The translations under genes and the position numbers were made by a program. Below are positions 1 through 7,913 of a stretch of DNA of 51,821 bases, piece by piece. Position 1 is the first letter of the stretch; every line of letters starts with the position of its first letter. The notes beneath the pieces are model-generated. The model was given only the letters and a program-made list of their open reading frames with translations. It had not been told where the DNA came from and ran no database searches. The stretch covers positions 1 through 51,821 of the forward strand of contig JAFVQU010000004.1 in NCBI GenBank assembly GCA_017504625.1, given 5' to 3'. Source of the DNA: Clostridia bacterium. Its GTDB lineage: Bacteria; Bacillota; Clostridia; Oscillospirales; CAG-272.

Positions 1-138
1 CTTGGCAACATTTTTGAAGCTGAAATATCCGATATTCTCGGCTCAAATCGCGCAGCTGCAATGCGAAAAGGCTTTGAATGCCGCCGCGCCGCCGAGGAGC
101 TATGTCGCAGATGTCAGTACGCGCAAAGATTCGTATAA
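1..138 (+). CDS. Radical SAM/SPASM domain protein, C-terminal fragment
   Basis: The first 45 codons of the window are open in frame 1 and end at TAA 136-138. The peptide has a Gly-Asn-Ile start, an aromatic/acidic stretch, then Cys27, Cys35 and Cys38 arranged as C-x7-C-x2-C and a YAQRF ending. This is the typical last part of a SPASM auxiliary Fe-S domain, where the cysteines ligate a 4Fe-4S cluster in radical SAM peptide-modifying or anaerobic sulfatase-maturing type enzymes. The radical SAM core lies upstream of the window, so the substrate cannot be told. Only about 45 residues are visible, so the family call rests on the cysteine pattern and is moderately sure. Confidence 0.65.
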   Translation, partial: LGNIFEAEISDILGSNRAAAMRKGFECRRAAEELCRRCQYAQRFV

Positions 139-172
139 TTATTAAAAATACCTTAATTACGATACAAATTTA

Positions 173-201
173 TTGACACTGTGATTTATTAATGATATAA
201 T
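173..201 (+). promoter_or_regulatory. Sigma-A promoter of the lipoprotein gene
   Basis: TTGACA at 173-178 and TATAAT at 196-201 are separated by exactly 17 bp, with an extended -10 TG at 193-194. It lies 48 bp before the start at 250, which has an AGGAGG ribosome binding site at 236-241. Confidence 0.85.
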
Positions 202-249
202 AGTTATGTAGACACTTTAGTTTAATAAAACTTTCAGGAGGTATTTACT

Positions 250-1992
250 ATGTTAAAAAGAATTTTGAAGCTGTCGGCTTGCGCTTTGCTTATCATTTCT
301 ATGATGATCGGCGTTATTGCTTGCTCCCCTGCCCCCTCTGAGGATAATTTCAAGGACGCGCAGAAGGAATCCGTTAACAACTTTGTTTCTCAGCTTGACA
401 CCGTAACGTCTAATCCGATTAATTTTAAGGATATGTCGACAAATCTCTCGTTTAGCGTTGAGCTTTCCGACGAGCTTATTTCTATGCTCAGCTCAAGCGC
501 TCAGGTAGATATGTCTTTCATAAACGGTCTTGAGATCGCGCTTTCTCAGTCGACCAAAAATGACATTACGTCTATCGGACTCAATCTAAAGAATCAAGGC
601 TCGAATATAATATCCGCAACCGGAATTGCAGATATCAACGCAAAGACCGTATACCTTACCGTCCCTGAGCTTTCAAGCCAGTCGCTCAAATTAGATCTGA
701 GCGAAATGATGGGCAACGTTGGTATGGATATGGGTACCGCGGTTGGCGGAACCACCGCAGTTTCGACTTCAATCAATACGCTTCTTGCAAGCCTTCCCGA
801 CGCGGAGCTTATCCAAAAGATCGTGAACAAGTATTTCGGATTGATCATCGACTCTCTTGATGACGTTGAATACGACAAGAAGGGCGAGCTCTCTATTGGC
901 GATATTGATGAAAAGTGCATCGTTTACACCGCTACGATGTCGAGAAAGGACATCTACGATCTTACGATCTCGATTCTTGAATCCGCTAAGGCGGACACCG
1001 ATCTTAAGGATTTTGCAATCGGTCTTGCTGATTTCTATATTTCTCAGGGCGTTGAAGGTACTGTCGACGAGGCTTACGGAGAGATTACAACTGCTATTGA
1101 CGAGGCAATTGCCGAGATCAAGCATGCAAAGGAAAACGAAGAAGAACCCAATGCAAAGGCTCTCGTATGGAAGTCCTACATGACAAAGGACAACGAGGTC
1201 CTCGCAACCTCCATTAAATTCATCAGCGAGGAGGATGAGGAGGACGAGAACGTCTCTGTTTTCTGGGGCAAGCTTGAAAAGAAGAACGACGTTGCCGTTG
1301 AAGCATGGGCAAAAGTCGGCGGAGAAAAGGTATTTGAAATAAGCGGTGAGCTTGAAAAGGACGGAAAGCTTATTTCGGGCACCTACGATATCTCTGCACA
1401 GGGTTCAAAGCTCCTCTTTGTTGACGTAAAGAAGCTTGATACGGAAAAGCTTGACGCCGGACTTCTTGACGGCGCGATAATTATCTCCCCCGCAAAGGGT
1501 ATTGCAGACCTTCTTCCCGACATGGGCGGGATCTCGCTCTCCTCTATATCACTCAGATTTGACGTAAAGCAGACGAGCAGCTCTGCTGATCTTAAGATAT
1601 CGCTTCTCAACAACAACGCTCCCTATATTGCCGTCAACCTTAAGGCATCAATGGGCGCAGGAGTTGCAACAAGCATTCCTTCAAATACTACTACCGATGC
1701 TGAAGCCTGGGCAGGAAGCCTTGACCTCATCGGATTCACAGGCAAGCTTACTCAAAGCGGAATTCCCACAGATATCATCAACGTTATAGCCTCGGCTATT
1801 GAGGACGCTCTCTCCCCCGAGGATTACTACGCGCAGTATGAAATGGGTTGGAATGACGGATACGGCAACGGATATATTGATTTCTTGATCGGTGCCACGT
1901 ATGACGACTACTCCTCCGGTACTCAAGGATACAGGGTTGGCTATGCGGAAGGCTATAATGCGGGCTGGTCTGATGCAGAAAGTAACGGCTAA
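250..1992 (+). CDS. Large secreted lipoprotein of unknown function
   Basis: 580 residues. Residues 1-24 form a lipoprotein signal peptide (basic KRILK, hydrophobic core) with lipobox V-I-A-C, so Cys25 should be lipidated and the protein anchored outside the membrane. The mature part is acidic, rich in Ser/Asp/Lys, and has a Glu/Lys-rich stretch near residues 280-305. No catalytic motif is recognised. The last ~50 residues are different: aromatic/glycine periodic (GWNDGYGNGY, GYRVGYAEGYNAGW), a G-Y-x-x-G-Y pattern seen as a C-terminal repeat in assorted bacterial proteins. It has its own promoter and a hairpin after the stop, so it is probably monocistronic. Family unknown; the lipoprotein call is firm, any function is not. 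Confidence 0.85.
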   Translation: MLKRILKLSACALLIISMMIGVIACSPAPSEDNFKDAQKESVNNFVSQLDTVTSNPINFKDMSTNLSFSVELSDELISMLSSSAQVDMSFINGLEIALSQSTKNDITSIGLNLKNQGSNIISATGIADINAKTVYLTVPELSSQSLKLDLSEMMGNVGMDMGTAVGGTTAVSTSINTLLASLPDAELIQKIVNKYFGLIIDSLDDVEYDKKGELSIGDIDEKCIVYTATMSRKDIYDLTISILESAKADTDLKDFAIGLADFYISQGVEGTVDEAYGEITTAIDEAIAEIKHAKENEEEPNAKALVWKSYMTKDNEVLATSIKFISEEDEEDENVSVFWGKLEKKNDVAVEAWAKVGGEKVFEISGELEKDGKLISGTYDISAQGSKLLFVDVKKLDTEKLDAGLLDGAIIISPAKGIADLLPDMGGISLSSISLRFDVKQTSSSADLKISLLNNNAPYIAVNLKASMGAGVATSIPSNTTTDAEAWAGSLDLIGFTGKLTQSGIPTDIINVIASAIEDALSPEDYYAQYEMGWNDGYGNGYIDFLIGATYDDYSSGTQGYRVGYAEGYNAGWSDAESNG

Positions 1993-2047
1993 GATCACGA
2001 TTACGACGACTATTTTGACATCTTTATTGATACGCGCAGCGTAAAGC

Positions 2048-2083
2048 ATGCCCGAACTTATCGCACGCGATAAGCTCGGGCAT
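2048..2083 (+). terminator. Strong hairpin after the lipoprotein gene
   Basis: Arms of 16 bases (2048-2063 and 2068-2083) around a CACG loop, with one mismatch. No long T-run follows, so termination is likely but not textbook; it could also shield the 3' end of the transcript. Confidence 0.5.
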
Positions 2084-2107
2084 ATTAATTAACTTCAAGA
2101 GGATTTT

Positions 2108-2791
2108 ATGAAATTTGAGATAAGATCTATCAAAAAGAAATACGGCAAAAAAGAACCGTTGACCGACGCGAGCCTTAGCGCAAAAGAAGGACAGTGTATA
2201 GGAATTCTCGGCAAAAACGGAATAGGTAAATCTACGCTTTTGTCAATTTTAGCAGGTGTTCAAGTTGCCGACGGCGGCGAGTTTCTTTATACTGATGACG
2301 GTGAAAGCTTTTTTGATCTGTTAAAGGACCGCAAAACACTCTCTGAAAAAGTAGGATACGTTCCGCAGGGCACTCCGCTCTTTGATGAGCTTTCGGCACG
2401 CGACAATCTGCTTTTATGGTACGATAAACAGACGCTGAAAAACGAGCTTTCGGGCGGCGTGCTTGATATGCTCGGAATAAATGAGTTTTTGACCGTTCCG
2501 GTCAGAAAAATGTCGGGCGGTATGAAAAAAAGACTGTCTATTGGCTGTTCAATGGCAAAAAAACCAAAAATACTTCTTCTTGACGAGCCATGCGCCGCGC
2601 TTGACCTCGTTTGCAAGCAAAGCATTTACGAATATCTTTTGACCTTCAAAAAAATGGGCGGAACTATAATTATCACAACTCACGATGAGTCTGATCTTGC
2701 GCTCTGCGATGCCGTTTACATACTTAAAGACGGAGTTCTTACGCCTTACGATTACGACGGCAATATTGACCGCCTGATAGGTATGCTATGA
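2108..2791 (+). CDS. ABC transporter ATP-binding protein
   Basis: 227 residues, the usual size of a lone ABC ATPase. Walker A is G-K-N-G-I-G-K-S-T at 35-43, Q-loop at Gln87, signature MSGGMKKR from 135, Walker B ILLLDE ending at Glu160 and the switch His at 192. All catalytic residues are present. The stop overlaps the start of the next gene (ATGA at 2788-2791), so it is translationally coupled to two membrane proteins; together they make an ABC-2 type exporter. This subclass (CcmA-like ATPase with two membrane proteins) exports peptides, antibiotics or polysaccharide; the substrate here is unknown. Confidence 0.9.
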   Translation: MKFEIRSIKKKYGKKEPLTDASLSAKEGQCIGILGKNGIGKSTLLSILAGVQVADGGEFLYTDDGESFFDLLKDRKTLSEKVGYVPQGTPLFDELSARDNLLLWYDKQTLKNELSGGVLDMLGINEFLTVPVRKMSGGMKKRLSIGCSMAKKPKILLLDEPCAALDLVCKQSIYEYLLTFKKMGGTIIITTHDESDLALCDAVYILKDGVLTPYDYDGNIDRLIGML

Positions 2792-4029
2792 TCAGACGGC
2801 AATTTGTTTATTTCTCACTTCAACTCAAGCGCGCGGCAAGATATCTTCCCTTTATAATTGCCGTGACCTTGGTTCTCTGCATCTCGCTTTCATTGGCTCT
2901 CAGCTCGCTCGTTACGACCGATCAAGGTGACGTAAGACACAAAAAGATCAAGGTAGCAACGGTAGGTGAATTCGTCGACAGCTATTTTGACTTCGGCGTG
3001 TCTGCAATTCAATCAATGGACTCCTCGCGCTTTGCCATCGAAATACTTGATATGACAGAGGAGGAAGCCGCTGACGCGCTGAAACGCGGAGAGATAGTCG
3101 GCTACGCTCTTATTCCAAGTGATTTTATAATTGACGCGGTAAGCGGCGACGTAGGTCACATTCAGTTCGTTACCAACAATTCGGGCGTTGATATGTTCTC
3201 TCTTTTCAAAAAAGAGATACTTGAGCTTATATCCTGCCTTCTTGTTGAGTCGCAAAACGGTGTTTACGCGATGGAGGAGATAGTTTTTGACATCTGCGTG
3301 GATCATTCCGACGTTTACGACCATATGACCGTGCTTTCAACAAGCTACGTATCGCTTATTTTCAACCGCGCAAACGCGCTTGAAATTGAGGTCATCGGCG
3401 TTGGCGACAGCCTTTCCTTTGCGGGATATATGTTTTCGGGCTTGACCGTGCTGATATTACTTCTATGCGCAATCCCCTGCTGTCCGATATTTATCAAGCG
3501 CGATATGGCACATTCAAGGCTTATGAACGCCAACCGCTTCTCGCCCCTCCGTCAGATACTCGGCGAATATTCGGCGTTCCTTTGCGTGATGCTTATAAAC
3601 ACGGCAATACTTATAATCTCAATGACACTTGGCGCAGGCAAAATATTCAACGTAATTCCCGATCTTGCCGAGCTGACTAATACTGAAATTATATTGCTTC
3701 CCTTGCGTTTGCTTCCCGCAACGCTTGCGATAACTGCTTTGCAATTTTTGCTCTTTGAGCTGACAGATTCACTTATCGGCGGAATACTCTTGCAGTTCTT
3801 TGCCGCGGTCGCGCTCGCTTATACGTCGGGTTGCTTCTATCCGATAAGCTTCTTTCCAAAGGCAATACAGATTTTCTCAAAATTCACTCCGTCTGGACTT
3901 GCAAGGGCATATCTATCCTCTATAATATCTGGTGCGGACAGCTTGATTTACGTTATTTCGCTTATTGCTTACGCGCTTGCTTTGCTTTTTGTTACCGTGA
4001 TCATCCGCGCAAGACGGATAAGAGCTTAA
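2788..4029 (+). CDS. ABC-2 type transporter membrane protein (first)
   Basis: 413 residues. One membrane segment near residues 17-40, a large soluble, probably external domain (about 45-215), then a cluster of about five to six membrane segments from about 220 to 408. This is the layout of ABC-2 permeases of the YhgE/CcmB-like superfamily. It starts within the stop of the ATPase gene (ATGA overlap) and lies 10 bp before a second, similarly built protein, suggesting a heterodimeric permease. Sequence is otherwise not specific enough to name a substrate. Confidence 0.75.
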   Translation: MIRRQFVYFSLQLKRAARYLPFIIAVTLVLCISLSLALSSLVTTDQGDVRHKKIKVATVGEFVDSYFDFGVSAIQSMDSSRFAIEILDMTEEEAADALKRGEIVGYALIPSDFIIDAVSGDVGHIQFVTNNSGVDMFSLFKKEILELISCLLVESQNGVYAMEEIVFDICVDHSDVYDHMTVLSTSYVSLIFNRANALEIEVIGVGDSLSFAGYMFSGLTVLILLLCAIPCCPIFIKRDMAHSRLMNANRFSPLRQILGEYSAFLCVMLINTAILIISMTLGAGKIFNVIPDLAELTNTEIILLPLRLLPATLAITALQFLLFELTDSLIGGILLQFFAAVALAYTSGCFYPISFFPKAIQIFSKFTPSGLARAYLSSIISGADSLIYVISLIAYALALLFVTVIIRARRIRA

Positions 4030-4039
4030 GGAGGTATAT

Positions 4040-5182
4040 ATGAAAAAAATAATTACCTTCTTTAGCCGCTTTCTTATTTTAAATAAGCGCATTTTAAAGA
4101 AAAAGATATTTTTATTTATTCTTTTGCTTATTCCGCTCTCAGTCGTGTGTCTTGCCATAGCATCGACCTCCGACGCGGGAATAATCACGATTGCTCTTGC
4201 CGCGGAGGACATTTCAGACCCTATCGCATCTGAAATAATCAATGACCTTGAAAACGGCGATAGCCTTATCAGATTCGTTGTTACAGATTCACCTGACGAT
4301 GCCGTATCTCTCGTTGAAAGCGCAGAAGCGGACGGGGCGTGGATATTCCCCGAAAATATGAAGGAAAAAATTGCCGAATTCGTTGATTTTTCGAGTGAGC
4401 GTAACAGATTTATGCTTATCGTTCAACGCGAGGACTCGGTACTTCTCAAGCTTTCGCACGAGAAGCTGAATTCAACGCTTTATCCCTATCTCTCGCTTGC
4501 ACACTGCGAGGATTATATTTACGATAATCTTTTGACTACAAGCGATATTTCAAGTGAGGCAATAAAGCAATACTACGACTCTATTGATGCCGAGGGCGCA
4601 GATCTTTTTGACATGGTCTACGCGTCGGGAGTCAACGCAAACGACAGCGAGCAAAATTATCTGCTCTCCCCCGCAAGAGGTCTTATGGCGATCCTTATAA
4701 TGCTCGGCGGACTTGCGGCGGCAATGTTTTACACGTCGGACGAGGCAAGCGGAGTATTTGACCGAATGCCGCGCGGCAGAAGATTTGCAATTGCCATAGA
4801 ATACCACGCGGTTGCCGTATTTGACGTTGCGATCGCATCCTTAGCGGCAATTTTGCTTGGCGGATTGTCGGTGTCGTTCCTCTACGAGCTTGCGGCAATA
4901 ATGCTCTATATGATCGCCGTAGTCGGTTCTTGTATGCTTTTGCGCCTTATCTGTCACTCAAACAGACTTTTAGCGTCGATAACTCCCGCCCTTTCAATAA
5001 TAATGGCGGTGCTTTGCCCGATCTTTATCGCTCCACCGAAAATTTTGATCCTGCAATATCTGCTCCCGCCGTACTATTATTTATATTCTATATACAAGCC
5101 CGAATTTCTCGGCTATATCGCAATATATTCGGTCATAACCTACGCGGCAAGCTATCTTGTATACCGCCTAAGATCGAGATAA
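4040..5182 (+). CDS. ABC-2 type transporter membrane protein (second)
   Basis: 380 residues with the same layout as the preceding gene: a lysine-rich N-terminus, one membrane segment at about 23-44, an external domain to about 210, then about five to six membrane helices. AGGAGG lies 7 bases before the ATG. It ends ...AASYLVYRLRSR; a decayed second copy of this ending is found at 6352-6399 downstream of the next gene. The three genes 2108-5182 form one operon. No clear terminator follows the stop directly, which may be explained by the disrupted 3' end (see findings). Confidence 0.75.
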   Translation: MKKIITFFSRFLILNKRILKKKIFLFILLLIPLSVVCLAIASTSDAGIITIALAAEDISDPIASEIINDLENGDSLIRFVVTDSPDDAVSLVESAEADGAWIFPENMKEKIAEFVDFSSERNRFMLIVQREDSVLLKLSHEKLNSTLYPYLSLAHCEDYIYDNLLTTSDISSEAIKQYYDSIDAEGADLFDMVYASGVNANDSEQNYLLSPARGLMAILIMLGGLAAAMFYTSDEASGVFDRMPRGRRFAIAIEYHAVAVFDVAIASLAAILLGGLSVSFLYELAAIMLYMIAVVGSCMLLRLICHSNRLLASITPALSIIMAVLCPIFIAPPKILILQYLLPPYYYLYSIYKPEFLGYIAIYSVITYAASYLVYRLRSR

Positions 5183-5226
5183 AAAGAAAAACGCTTTGAC
5201 TTCGGTCTGCGTCTTGCAAGTTAATG

Positions 5227-5255
5227 TTGACACCGATTTAACCGCGTGATATAAT
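5227..5255 (+). promoter_or_regulatory. Sigma-A promoter of the second lipoprotein gene
   Basis: TTGACA 5227-5232 and TATAAT 5250-5255 with a 17-bp spacer and extended -10 TG at 5247-5248. It sits inside the short gap after the ABC operon, so the next gene has its own transcription start. Confidence 0.85.
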
Positions 5256-5330
5256 TGAAATATAAACTTTTCATCTCTGTTCCATCTGAAAAAGACACCG
5301 ACAGGGCTTGTAAAGCATGGAGGTATTATT

Positions 5331-6329
5331 ATGAAAAAATTTCTTTCGATCTTTCTCATTCTGATCTTGTTATCCGCACTGATGGTTGGATGCAGCACGA
5401 CTGACAAAAACGGAAGTGTAAATATTCCCGATATTCCCGAAGATCAGAACTCTCTCCCTAATCAGAACGACGAAAATAATAATCCCGTGAATCCTGACGG
5501 CAGTGAAGAAATCGACGGCAGCGAAGAAATCGGCGGCAGCGAAGAAATCGTTGGCAGTGAGGAAGAATCAAACGAGCCTATACGGGAAATAATCGACACT
5601 CCCTACGAGCCCGACGCCGAGGGATTTATCGGTATTGCTTTCTACCCTGTTAGAGAGGGCGAAAATTATCCATACGATATCGGCGAAAAGGTTACTGATA
5701 TGGAAAAATGGAAATACCTTTACACTCTTGTTGACTATGACGCTACCGTTGAACAGGGAACGAAGGTAGGAGAAGACTTTTTTGACGATAACATAGTGAC
5801 AAGAACCGACTCCTTTATTAAAGCGGGATATTACAAGATCACAGGCGTCTATAAGAGCACTGCAACCGACGGATATTGGGGTTATGTGTATAGATCGGGT
5901 GAGGAGATATATATAGTAGCAACGCACGACGCATTTAAGCCCTCTGAAGATGAGGGTGCCGAATCCAAGGAATTTCATTTTGGTTCGTTGAAGGTTCGTC
6001 TGAGATGCAGAGTGATCACGGAGGATAGTATTCCCGAGTATTATGAGATAGGATGCAAGCTGGTCAGCGGCGTCGTCTGTATTACAAATTGCAAGGAGGC
6101 AGATATTCCCGATACCGTCACGGCTTCGTTAGAGGGAGAATTTTCCGAGCTTCAGGTCAGACCTTATGCTAATGACCCCCTCGGAGGCAAGAATTACAAT
6201 CGGTTTCTCCATACGACCTCTGTGGACGAGCTTTATACTGCGGATGACGGCGGCATAGTTCACGAATTTAACGGATATAAAAACGGCGAGTCGTTTATGT
6301 ATAGAATAACCGTTTATTGCCATGAATAA
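5331..6329 (+). CDS. Lipoprotein with acidic repeat linker, unknown function
   Basis: 332 residues. Lipoprotein signal peptide with lipobox M-V-G-C, Cys21 being the lipidation site. Residues about 28-85 are a low-complexity Asn/Pro/Asp/Glu linker containing four copies of G-S-E-E-(I/E), encoded by 18-bp tandem repeats. The globular part (about 90-330) is beta-rich and unrecognised. An own promoter precedes it and the bidirectional terminator at 6405-6434 follows. The gene lies between the true 3' end of the ABC permease gene and a degraded copy of that end, so it looks inserted by recombination. Function unknown. Confidence 0.8.
   Translation: MKKFLSIFLILILLSALMVGCSTTDKNGSVNIPDIPEDQNSLPNQNDENNNPVNPDGSEEIDGSEEIGGSEEIVGSEEESNEPIREIIDTPYEPDAEGFIGIAFYPVREGENYPYDIGEKVTDMEKWKYLYTLVDYDATVEQGTKVGEDFFDDNIVTRTDSFIKAGYYKITGVYKSTATDGYWGYVYRSGEEIYIVATHDAFKPSEDEGAESKEFHFGSLKVRLRCRVITEDSIPEYYEIGCKLVSGVVCITNCKEADIPDTVTASLEGEFSELQVRPYANDPLGGKNYNRFLHTTSVDELYTADDGGIVHEFNGYKNGESFMYRITVYCHE
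5496..5567 (+). repeat. Four 18-bp tandem repeats in the lipoprotein linker
   Basis: Units start at 5496, 5514, 5532 and 5550; the first three differ at two positions, the fourth is more diverged. Each encodes a six-residue (D/G/V)-G-S-E-E-(I/E) unit. The unit number may vary between strains by slippage. Confidence 0.8.
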
Positions 6330-6351
6330 ATCAAGGTGATATCGGCTCGCG

Positions 6352-6399
6352 GTAATCTGCGCGGCAAGCTATCTTATTTACCGTATAAGAAACAAATAA
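6352..6399 (+). pseudogene. Remnant of a duplicated ABC permease 3' end
   Basis: Reading from GTA 6352 to TAA 6397-6399 gives V-I-C-A-A-S-Y-L-I-Y-R-I-R-N-K-stop, nearly the same as the end of the permease at 4040-5182 (V-I-T-Y-A-A-S-Y-L-V-Y-R-L-R-S-R-stop). The DNA keeps GCGGCAAGCTATCTT exactly. Upstream similarity fades and is out of frame. It is followed by a good terminator, as a real gene end would be. No start or ribosome binding site; not functional. Confidence 0.7.
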
Positions 6400-6404
6400 A
6401 ATGA

Positions 6405-6434
6405 AAAAACGCTTGGATTTTTCCAAGCGTTTTT
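6405..6434. terminator. Bidirectional intrinsic terminator
   Basis: 13-bp perfect stem (6405-6417 / 6422-6434) with a TTTT loop, A-run on the left and T-run on the right. It can end the plus-strand lipoprotein transcript and the convergent aminopeptidase transcript. Confidence 0.9.
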
Positions 6435-6445
6435 CTCTTATTAAA

Positions 6446-7726
6446 TTAAAGATTATATCCGTCTGCATTCTCGCGCATATTGCGGGAATAAAACTCACGA
6501 AGCGCTCTTACAAGGTACTCTGTATCCTTAGCGCCCGCGGTTTCGAACGCCGAATGCATTGCAAGCTGAGCAAGACCGATATCAACTGTGTTGAGCGATA
6601 CCTGAGTGTTTGAAATATTTCCAAGCGTAGAGCCGCCTGCCATATCGGCGCGGTTGCAGTATAACTGATAAGGAATTTTAGCCATGTCGCACACGGTCTT
6701 CATCACCCCGGAGGAAAGCGCGTCAGAGGTATATTTTTGATTTGCATTGTACTTTATGACAACACCCTTATTCATAACTACCGTGTGGTTCTTATCGGAA
6801 AATTCGGGGTGATTTGGGTGGATAGCGTGTCCGTTATCGCAGGACACCATAAAGCTGTTAGCTACGGCGCAAAGATAATCCTCGTCGTTGCCGCCAATCG
6901 CCTTTACAGAGCGCGAAAGAACGTCAAAGAGGAACGTGGATGCCGCGCCCTGCTTTGTTCCGCTTCCAACCTCCTCGTTATCAAAGAGTGAATATACGGG
7001 CATCACGCCGTCGGCACTCTCGCTCGTTGTAAACGCCTCAAGAGCCGCAAAAGCGCACTGTAAGTCGTCAATTCTGGGCGCGCTGATAAACTCGCCCCAC
7101 TCGATGCCTTCATCTGCATTATAAAGGAACGCATCGGTTGAAACGATGTCGTCAGCATTCACACCTGCCGCCGCTGAAACCATGTCCATATACTTTCCCT
7201 TCTCTGCCGCTTCACCGAAAAGAGGAAGCATATCGACGGCGGGATTATACTTCATACCGTCGTTTGCCTGTCTGTTCATATGGATAGCAACGTTAGGGAT
7301 AATCACACAAGGCGATCCAAGGTCAAAGAGCTTTATCCCAAGTCCATCCTGTGTGTTATAGACCACTCTTCCCGCGATTGAAAGCGGTCTGTCCATCCAG
7401 GTCGAGCAAAGCATACCTCCGTATTTTTCAACCGAGAGGCGAAGATAATTCTGGTCGGGAAGCTCAGCGTTGTCCTTTACTTTAAAGCAAGGACTATCGC
7501 CGTGAGCCGCGGTTATCATAAATGAGCTAATGCTCTTTGGTACGCGGAAAGCAATAAGCGAAGAGCCGTTTCGCTCGACAAAATAGCCTTTACCTGCCTC
7601 AAGATTCCACTTTTTTCCCTCAAAAAGACGAGTATATCCCTGCTCCTCAAGAATTCTTGCACTATTTGCGCAAGCGTGGTATGCCGTGGGGGCTTTTTTA
7701 ATATAGTCAAAGAGTTTTTCGTTCAT
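6446..7726 (-). CDS. apeB: M18 family aminopeptidase
   Basis: 426 residues from ATG 7726, chosen because GGAG lies 8 bases upstream and the protein then starts MNEKLFDYIKKAPTAYHAC, the normal family start; an upstream in-frame ATG would add 21 unrelated residues. M18 peptidases are cytosolic zinc exopeptidases that remove N-terminal, often acidic or hydrophobic, residues from peptides. Metal and catalytic motifs are visible: TAAHGDSPCFKVK (first His/Asp), DNEEVGSGTKQGA (Asp and catalytic Glu) and HAIHPNHPEFSDKNH near the C-terminal third. Length and motifs fit an intact enzyme. It ends at the bidirectional terminator and seems to be a single gene. The symbol is the generic one for this family in Clostridia. 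Confidence 0.92.
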   Translation of the reverse strand: MNEKLFDYIKKAPTAYHACANSARILEEQGYTRLFEGKKWNLEAGKGYFVERNGSSLIAFRVPKSISSFMITAAHGDSPCFKVKDNAELPDQNYLRLSVEKYGGMLCSTWMDRPLSIAGRVVYNTQDGLGIKLFDLGSPCVIIPNVAIHMNRQANDGMKYNPAVDMLPLFGEAAEKGKYMDMVSAAAGVNADDIVSTDAFLYNADEGIEWGEFISAPRIDDLQCAFAALEAFTTSESADGVMPVYSLFDNEEVGSGTKQGAASTFLFDVLSRSVKAIGGNDEDYLCAVANSFMVSCDNGHAIHPNHPEFSDKNHTVVMNKGVVIKYNANQKYTSDALSSGVMKTVCDMAKIPYQLYCNRADMAGGSTLGNISNTQVSLNTVDIGLAQLAMHSAFETAGAKDTEYLVRALREFYSRNMRENADGYNL

Positions 7727-7858
7727 TTGAAACTCCATTCTGCCGCTCGAGGCGGCACAAATAGTAATTGATGTTTTCGCGTGAAACAATTTATTTCATT
7801 ATAATAATGGATATAACCTTCACGCTATTCTCCTTTTTTGGAGTTTTCGGAAAGGAGT

Positions 7859-7897
7859 GCGGGGAAAACACCTTTTTCTAAAAAGGGTTTTCCCCGC
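7859..7897 (-). terminator. Terminator hairpin of nifJ (repeat-family type)
   Basis: GC-capped inverted repeat: 7859-7877 pairs with 7881-7897 apart from a bulge, a run of T/A pairs at the tip. It lies 16 bp beyond the nifJ stop. Its build (G-run, A-run, C, T-run / mirror) matches hairpins at 13402 and 29395. Confidence 0.75.
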
Positions 7898-7913
7898 TTG
7901 CTTTATCTAAATA

